A DNA stretch of 39,263 nucleotides, from the NCBI GenBank assembly GCA_024275955.1, contig JAJRYD010000039.1, positions 1 through 39,263 on the forward strand. Direction: 5' to 3'. This document shows positions 35,083 to 39,263 of this stretch, one piece after another (the stretch's first letter is position 1; every line of letters begins with the position of its first letter). A program made the translations under genes and the position numbers. This DNA comes from Nitrospirota bacterium. GTDB lineage: Bacteria; Nitrospinota_A; UBA7883; JACRGQ01. The notes beneath the pieces were generated by a model. The model had not been told where the DNA came from. It did not search any database and saw only the letters and a program-made list of their open reading frames with translations.

Positions 35083-35125
35083 CCCTTTGCGAAGCGGAAG
35101 GGGGGTGTTCCCGCGAGTGCGGAAC
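35083..35125. repeat. Two REP-like hairpins
   Basis: CCCTTTGC/GCGGAAGGG (35083-35103) and GTTCCCGC/GCGGAAC (35107-35125, one bulged C) form adjacent GC-rich hairpins in a non-coding gap. The first shares the CCCTT...GCGGAAGGG layout with 18716-18735. They appear to be scattered copies of one palindromic repeat family. Confidence 0.5.
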
Positions 35126-35280
35126 GGAGGGGGCGGTTTTAGCCACCCATCACTCCACTCCTTTTAGAAAAGAGGGGAACCACTGGAATTTAAACTGACA
35201 CACTGCCATTTGCTGAAACCGATTGATATTTTCATCACGTTTTCCTATCATAACTATTTTAGGAAGACGACTGGAGGATA

Positions 35281-36219
35281 ATGGCCCAAACCGAAATACT
35301 GCTTGAGAGCGGAACCAACGAGCTGGAAATCGTTGAGTTTAGGGTAGATTTCAAGGAAGATGATGGGAGCATCACCCCCGGGTACTACGGTGTTAATGTT
35401 TCCAAAGTAAAAGAGATAATCAAAAGCCCCGAAGGCCTTTCCGGTACCCCCAAAAGCAATCCTTCCATAGCAGGAGTTATAAATCTCCGTGGAAAGATTA
35501 TTCCGATAGTCGACCTTCCTCAATGGCTCAACAAAAGGGATGATGATGTTTTACCTGCTCGGATAATTATCATGGAGTTCAACAAAGTTACTACAGGTTT
35601 TTTGGTTCATTCGGTCGTGCGTATCCACCGTGTTTCGTGGGAGAGTGTAAATTCTCCCGCTGGGATAGTAAGCAAGGCGGAGGAGGAGTGCGTAACCGGA
35701 ATCGTAAAATTTGACAAGAAAATAGTGATGATGCTTGACTTTGAAAAAGTCGTTACTGAAATCAACCCCGACAGCGGTGCGAGGAGCAATGATGCAAAAA
35801 AGTGCAAAACAAGAAGTGGGAAAACGGTATTTATTGTCGAAGATTCTATCTTTATGAATAAACGTATTGTAGAGACGCTTACTAAGGCAGGTTACAGAGT
35901 TTTTTCATCTATAAACGGAAAAGAGGCATTGCAAAAGCTGATTGGCGTGGCAAAAGAAGCAGTTGAAAACAAGGTGCCACTTTCAAGCTATCTGAGCTGT
36001 ATAGTAACCGATGTGGAGATGCCGAAGATGGATGGACTGCACCTTGCGGCAAGACTAACGGCGCATAGTAGTCTAAAGGCTATACCGATAATAGTGTTTT
36101 CATCCATAGTAGACGATTCGAACAAAAAAAAATGGGACTCGCTTGGTGTTAATAAGTTTGTAAGTAAGTCTGATATAGATGAAATAGTCCACGCTGTAGA
36201 TAGAACCATTTTGAAATAA
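35281..36219 (+). CDS. cheV: Chemotaxis protein CheV (CheW domain plus response-regulator receiver)
   Basis: A 312-residue protein from the ATG at 35281, with TGGAGGA upstream. Residues about 15-165 form a CheW-like coupling domain (YYGVNVSKVKEIIKSP, IAGVINLRGKIIPIVDLPQW, GIVKFDKKIVMMLDFEKVV). Residues about 180-312 form a receiver domain: VFIVEDSIFMNKRIV with the acidic pocket, IVTDVEMPKMDGLHL with the phosphorylated Asp (D244), SSIV, and KFVSKSD with the conserved Lys. CheV couples chemoreceptors to CheA and adapts by phosphorylation. No other chemotaxis gene is in the window. The next gene starts 6 bases downstream, so they may be co-transcribed. Confidence 0.88.
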   Translation: MAQTEILLESGTNELEIVEFRVDFKEDDGSITPGYYGVNVSKVKEIIKSPEGLSGTPKSNPSIAGVINLRGKIIPIVDLPQWLNKRDDDVLPARIIIMEFNKVTTGFLVHSVVRIHRVSWESVNSPAGIVSKAEEECVTGIVKFDKKIVMMLDFEKVVTEINPDSGARSNDAKKCKTRSGKTVFIVEDSIFMNKRIVETLTKAGYRVFSSINGKEALQKLIGVAKEAVENKVPLSSYLSCIVTDVEMPKMDGLHLAARLTAHSSLKAIPIIVFSSIVDDSNKKKWDSLGVNKFVSKSDIDEIVHAVDRTILK

Positions 36220-36225
36220 TTACCC

Positions 36226-37464
36226 TTGAAACCTTTTAAAAGTATTTCAGCTAACCGTATGCGCGCCGTAGCGGGAAAAGTGCCGACCCCGTTTTATTTC
36301 TACGACGGGCTGGTAATCAAGAGCCGCTACAGAAAATTGAAATCGGTTTTACCAAAGAGATGGGATATTTTTTTCGCGGCAAAGGCGAATCCAAACATTG
36401 CCATTCTAGGTATTTATAGACAGCTTGGCGCGTATGTGGAGACAGCTTCGGCTGGAGAGATGAAAGCGGCTTTTAAGGCCGGTTTCAAAGCTGGCGAGAT
36501 GGCGCTCTCTGGCCCTGTTAAGGCTTGTACGGAACTTTCGATTATCAAAAAAAAGCGTCCGGCAGTTATTCACGCCGAATCGCTGGAGGAGCTTGATGCC
36601 TTAAACCGTCTGGGAATAAAACTTAATGTCGCGTTAAGGGTGAACCCAGATTTTTCGCCGAGCGGCAGGGGCGGCGCGGTGATTATGGTGGGGGGTAGCG
36701 AAAAATTCGGTTTTTCCACAGATGATATTCTATCCTTGCTAAATAGAAGAGGGGAGTATCGTAATTTGCACTTTGCCGGTTTTCATATGTATATCGGTAC
36801 GCAGATACGCTCTTCCAGAGTCTGGCTGAAAGCGGCGAACAGTTTTATGAAATGGGTAGTCTCCACGCGGTTTTCGCCGGAGTATCTTAATTTTGGCGGT
36901 GGGCTTGGTATTCCATACAGAGAAGGCGGAAAGGAGTTCGATTTAAAAATATTTAAATCTGGATTAAAGAAACTGGCACTTCGTTTCGATAAGCATGAGA
37001 GATTTAAAAAGACAAAGTTCTTTATAGAGCCGGGAAGGTATCTTGCCGGGCCTGCGGGGGTTTACGTTATGACGGTTGTCGCGGTAAAAAAGATAAGGGG
37101 CAAAAACTACCTTTTAACCGATGGCGGGATACACCACGCGCTCTTTCCATACCGTGTTAGCAAGGAGTACCCTGTAAAGCTTCTAAACCGCACAGGTTCC
37201 GGCAGAGTGAGCTACACTCTCGGCGGGCCGCTATGCACCACTCTGGATCAGGGCGAACTGCCGGTAACATTGCCCGAAGTTAAAGCCGGCGACCTGCTTG
37301 GTATTTTTCAGTCCGGCGCATACGGATATTCTGCGTCTATGCAGTATTTTTTAAGCCATCCGCTTCCTGCCGAAACATTGTGGAATAATGGCAGTACGAT
37401 GCTTATAAGAAAGGCGTCAGAGCATGACCACCTGTTTGTAAACCAGCTTAAAAGGAAGCTTTGA
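36226..37464 (+). CDS. PLP-dependent decarboxylase, diaminopimelate decarboxylase-like (exosortase-system type)
   Basis: A 412-residue fold-type III PLP enzyme. The TTG at 36226 is the likely start; an ATG at 36259 is the alternative, and neither has a good ribosome binding site. FFAAKANPN holds the PLP lysine (K53). FAGFHMYIGTQI, LNFGGGLGIPY and FIEPGRYLAGPAGVY bind the cofactor. GPLCTTLDQGELPVTLPEVK and FQSGAYGYSASMQYFLSHP resemble the decarboxylase clade associated with exosortase/PEP-CTERM gene clusters more than true LysA, which usually has a CESGD motif. The substrate is unknown; an amino-acid or carrier-bound substrate for envelope polysaccharide work is plausible. It overlaps the next glycosyltransferase gene. 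Confidence 0.75.
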   Translation: MKPFKSISANRMRAVAGKVPTPFYFYDGLVIKSRYRKLKSVLPKRWDIFFAAKANPNIAILGIYRQLGAYVETASAGEMKAAFKAGFKAGEMALSGPVKACTELSIIKKKRPAVIHAESLEELDALNRLGIKLNVALRVNPDFSPSGRGGAVIMVGGSEKFGFSTDDILSLLNRRGEYRNLHFAGFHMYIGTQIRSSRVWLKAANSFMKWVVSTRFSPEYLNFGGGLGIPYREGGKEFDLKIFKSGLKKLALRFDKHERFKKTKFFIEPGRYLAGPAGVYVMTVVAVKKIRGKNYLLTDGGIHHALFPYRVSKEYPVKLLNRTGSGRVSYTLGGPLCTTLDQGELPVTLPEVKAGDLLGIFQSGAYGYSASMQYFLSHPLPAETLWNNGSTMLIRKASEHDHLFVNQLKRKL

Positions 37465-38477
37465 TGACAGAAAAGAAAAAGACGGTAAAAAAAGCGGCGG
37501 CTAAAAAAACAAAAAAAATAGCTGTAAAGAAAACCGTAGATAAGAAAAGCACAAGCCCGTATATCAGTATCGTCATAACTGTCTATAACGAAGAGGGCAA
37601 CCTACTGAAGCTTATAGAAGAGCTAAAGGAGCCTCTATCGGTTTACGACTACGAAGTAATCTTCGTCGATGACGGCAGTAGCGACGGCAGTCTTGAAATT
37701 CTTAAAAGCAACCGCAGTAAGAATAAAAGATTAAAGATACTTCAGTTTGGAGCCAACTATGGTCAGCATGCCGCTCATGCCGCTGGTTTGAGGGTGGCGA
37801 AAGGTGAGATAATAGTTCTGATAGATTCCGATTTACAGAACGACCCTGCCGATATACCGCGCTTTGTATCCGAGATAGAAGATAACGGCATGGCGGCTGT
37901 GTTTGGCTGGAGAGTAAATAGGGAGAATAATTTTATTTTGCGTCAACTGCCGTCAAAAATATTCAACTGGGTACGCAACCGCAATCTCTCCAGACCGCTT
38001 CACGATTACGGATGCGCGCTTAACGCCTTTAGACGAGAGTTTGTAGACGAACTTATAGACAAGCCCGACTACCTAAAACATATAACAACATATATAGCGG
38101 CAAAAAAAGTTCCTATTACCGAAGTGAAAATAAATGAGAGGGAACGCTACTCCGGCGTTTCGCATTATAACTTTATACGGCTTTTGCAAAACGCTCTTGA
38201 CCTTATTATCGTATCTGCTTCCAAGCCGATAGCTACAGCTCTGCTGGCGGCTGTCGGTGCCGTTTCGTTTTTACTTTCTCTTTTCGCGCTTCTGCTCTTT
38301 TTGCCAGATTGGCTGTTTGGAGAGGCAAGTTTTTTCGATTATATAATTTACCCTTACGCATTTTTTATGGGGGGGCTTGCCTGCGCAGTTTTAGCCCTTA
38401 TTAATGAGAGAATTTCAAGTGTTCTTAGACAGCTTAACAAAAAACCGCTTTATATAGTTAAGGAATATCTGGATTAG
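37464..38477 (+). CDS. Family 2 glycosyltransferase, polyprenyl-phosphate type, with lysine-rich N terminus
   Basis: A 337-residue membrane-associated glycosyltransferase. The ATG at 37464 overlaps the previous stop and has AAAGGAAG upstream. Residues 2 to about 29 are almost only Lys, Ala, Thr and Val (KKKTVKKAAAKK), an unusual basic tail resembling histone H1-like regions. The GT-A domain follows: ISIVITVYNEEGNLLKL, EVIFVDDGSSDGSLEIL, and VLIDSDLQNDPADIP for the metal/nucleotide site. Two hydrophobic segments near residues 250-315 (ATALLAAVGAVSFLLSLFALLL and IIYPYAFFMGGLACAVLALI) anchor it. The layout matches DPM1/ArnC-like enzymes that load a sugar on polyprenyl phosphate. The donor sugar is unknown. 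Coupling to the decarboxylase suggests a shared envelope-modification role. Confidence 0.83.
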   Translation: MTEKKKTVKKAAAKKTKKIAVKKTVDKKSTSPYISIVITVYNEEGNLLKLIEELKEPLSVYDYEVIFVDDGSSDGSLEILKSNRSKNKRLKILQFGANYGQHAAHAAGLRVAKGEIIVLIDSDLQNDPADIPRFVSEIEDNGMAAVFGWRVNRENNFILRQLPSKIFNWVRNRNLSRPLHDYGCALNAFRREFVDELIDKPDYLKHITTYIAAKKVPITEVKINERERYSGVSHYNFIRLLQNALDLIIVSASKPIATALLAAVGAVSFLLSLFALLLFLPDWLFGEASFFDYIIYPYAFFMGGLACAVLALINERISSVLRQLNKKPLYIVKEYLD

Positions 38478-38543
38478 GGTTTGCAACCCCTGCGCTATAA
38501 AGAGAAGATTTGAGTAGTCGAGTTTCCGTTCTCGGAGTGGTAG

Positions 38544-38563
38544 CCCTGAGCTTGTCGAAGGGT
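38544..38563. repeat. Palindromic repeat of the CCCTGAGCTTGTCGAAGGG type
   Basis: CCCTGAGCTTGTCGAAGGG lies in the gap after the glycosyltransferase gene and folds with a CCCT/AGGG stem. From memory, this sequence is a very common intergenic palindromic repeat across many bacterial genomes. It sits in a non-coding stretch (38478-38682) that also holds GGGTT/AACCC at 38477-38489 and the hairpin at 38612. Confidence 0.6.
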
Positions 38564-38611
38564 GGGGGCGGTTCCAGGGTAGCCCTTCCGTCCCTCAACA
38601 AACTCGGGACA

Positions 38612-38640
38612 CCTTCCCTTGTGAGAAGGGAAGGGTTTTT
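38612..38640 (+). terminator. Terminator-like hairpin (also part of the palindromic repeat family)
   Basis: CCTTCCCTT (38612-38620) pairs perfectly with AAGGGAAGG (38626-38634) around a 5-base loop, followed by G and five T (38636-38640). This fits an intrinsic terminator for the cheV-decarboxylase-glycosyltransferase transcript. The same CCTTCCCTT core occurs at 18834-18841, so it is also a repeat. Confidence 0.65.
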
Positions 38641-38682
38641 GTGGAATAGGCAGGAATATTTTGAGGTGTAACCTTTTGAGGG

Positions 38683-39123
38683 CTAATCTGTAGAGACTTC
38701 TTCAAGCCTGATTCCATACTCATTATCTTTTTTAAAGGCCTGATAGATTGTTATTGGAGAGTTTTGTCTTTTTATTAGGCTTTTAATGTATATTTTTTTA
38801 TTTTCTTCTTTGCATATAAAAGCTCGATACTCATTTTCGTACTCCCATTCTTTTGCTTTAACGCCGAGAACATGTTTTGCAAGCTCTTCACCACCCTTGT
38901 CAAGCACCTCCACAAATTCACGGTAAGGCGGGAACTTGTTGTGAGCATCGTAGCCCACCTCTAAAGGCCATATAGTGGTATGGTTTTCGAAGGGCTTTTT
39001 GTCGAATTGCAGGCAATAGCCTTCATGCCCATCTGCGTAATGAGACCATAAGAGGATATTGTCGGCATCATTAGCTAAGCAGAAGGAGACCATGAAAAAC
39101 TCTTTAAGCACATCCTTTATCAT
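38683..39123 (-). pseudogene. DUF2971 protein, 5' end lost at an IS200/IS605 insertion
   Basis: The minus-strand frame ends at 38683 and is open back past 39123. It contains VSFCLANDADNILLWSHYAD, GHEGYCLQFDKKPF and KAKEWEYENEYRAFICKEE, typical of the C-terminal two thirds of DUF2971 proteins, whose function is unknown. The usual N-terminal part (about 80-90 residues) is missing. Upstream, the same frame runs on into sequence that forms the left-end hairpins of the neighbouring IS200/IS605 element (HPAASCEELQVK), so those residues are not native. The gene appears cut by the insertion, with the junction somewhere between 39123 and 39138. Any product would start at the ATG at 39123 or inside the IS, and is unlikely to work. 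It lies opposite to its neighbours. Confidence 0.7.
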
Positions 39124-39137
39124 TTTAACTTGTAATT

Positions 39138-39177
39138 CCTCGCAGCTTGCTGCGGGGTGAGATTCCTTATATAAGGA
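39138..39177 (+). mobile_element. Candidate left end of an IS200/IS605 element: subterminal hairpins
   Basis: CCTCGCAGC (39138-39146) pairs with GCTGCGGGG (39149-39157) in a 9-bp hairpin, and TCCTTATATAAGGA (39164-39177) is a perfect palindrome. Subterminal hairpins rather than inverted repeats are the recognition sites of IS200/IS605 TnpA. The second palindrome includes AAGGA of the ribosome binding site before tnpA, so the folded RNA would hide it. That is a known way these elements keep transposase low. Confidence 0.6.
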
Positions 39178-39181
39178 GTGG

Positions 39182-39263
39182 ATGGGAACGCTCCGGCGAA
39201 GTAGACATAATGTATATCAAATTCACTATCATTTTGTGACCCCTATAAAGTATCGCAAAGGGA
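39182..39263 (+). CDS. tnpA: IS200/IS605 family transposase TnpA (Y1 type), N-terminal part, cut by window end
   Basis: From the ATG at 39182 the frame reads MGTLRRSRHNVYQIHYHFVT followed by PIKYRKG and leaves the window open. The pattern HNVY...HYHxVxxxKYR is the start of the single-domain Y1 tyrosine transposase family. Full enzymes are about 130-150 residues, with an HUH motif and a catalytic Tyr further on that lie outside the window. AAGGAG (39173-39178) is only 3 bases from the ATG and is partly hidden in a palindrome. Confidence 0.8.
   Translation, partial: MGTLRRSRHNVYQIHYHFVTPIKYRKG

Noticed and set aside
35180-35280. A sigma-28 (flagellar) or sigma-54 promoter before cheV.
   Set aside because: TAAA and CCGATT elements are present but 24 bases apart instead of about 15. 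TGACAC and TTGCT have the wrong spacing for sigma-54.
1-39263. CRISPR arrays, prophage, toxin-antitoxin, restriction or other defence systems.
   Set aside because: No regularly spaced direct repeats with unique spacers and no recognisable proteins of these systems were seen. The only repeats are the MITEs, palindromes, the 14-bp duplication and the MraZ operator.

Overview
The window is a mostly housekeeping segment of a bacterial chromosome of moderate G+C content. All intact protein genes run on the + strand. The diderm-type division and cell-wall gene set, a MurE with the meso-diaminopimelate signature DNPR, a CheV protein and a DUF484 protein next to ftsZ point to a Gram-negative bacterium. 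The order tuf-rpmG-tRNA-Trp-secE-nusG-rplKAJL-rpoBC, the succinate dehydrogenase without a membrane cytochrome b, and the frequent TTG starts suggest a lineage away from the enterobacteria, for example Desulfobacterota- or Nitrospinota-like. I cannot fix the phylum from the sequence alone.

Region 1 (1-11646) is the translation/transcription cluster. It holds the 3' end of tuf, rpmG, tRNA-Trp, secE, nusG, rplK, rplA, rplJ, rplL, rpoB and rpoC, closed by a textbook intrinsic terminator. Two features stand out. rplJ runs in frame, without a stop, into rplL, although rplL keeps a perfect internal ribosome binding site. RpoB carries a four-cysteine insertion near its N terminus with the same cysteine spacing as the zinc finger of RpoC.

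Region 2 (11674-17430) holds a ClC-family anion transport protein with CBS domains, a MITE copy, a structured RNA-like leader, and an sdhA-sdhB-sdhE operon of the 'type E' kind, with a CCG-domain subunit in place of a membrane anchor. The ClC protein has the gating glutamate but a valine at the internal proton-glutamate position.

Region 3 (17431-19199) is decayed accessory DNA. It contains a frameshifted minus-strand gene remnant, an IS5-like transposase remnant, two more MITE copies with clear 5-bp target duplications, REP-like palindromes, and a minus-strand N-terminal gene fragment.

Region 4 (19157-34980) is a compact dcw cluster: MraZ-type operator repeats, then mraZ-rsmH-ftsL-ftsI-murE-mraY-murD-ftsW-murG-murC-murB-ftsQ-ftsA-ftsZ, followed by a DUF484 gene. 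Many genes overlap by 1-20 bases, implying translational coupling. murF and ddl are absent from the cluster. Together the genes make the UDP-MurNAc-peptide and lipid I/II, and build the septal synthesis and Z-ring machinery.

Region 5 (35281-39263) holds cheV, a PLP-dependent decarboxylase of the exosortase-associated type, and a family 2 glycosyltransferase with a lysine-rich N-terminal tail. After these come REP-like palindromes, a 5'-truncated DUF2971 gene and the start of an IS200/IS605 tnpA that runs off the window. I did not find a wholly new multi-gene system. The best leads are the L10-L12 run-on, the RpoB zinc ribbon, the ClC filter changes, the MITE family and the RNA upstream of sdhA.
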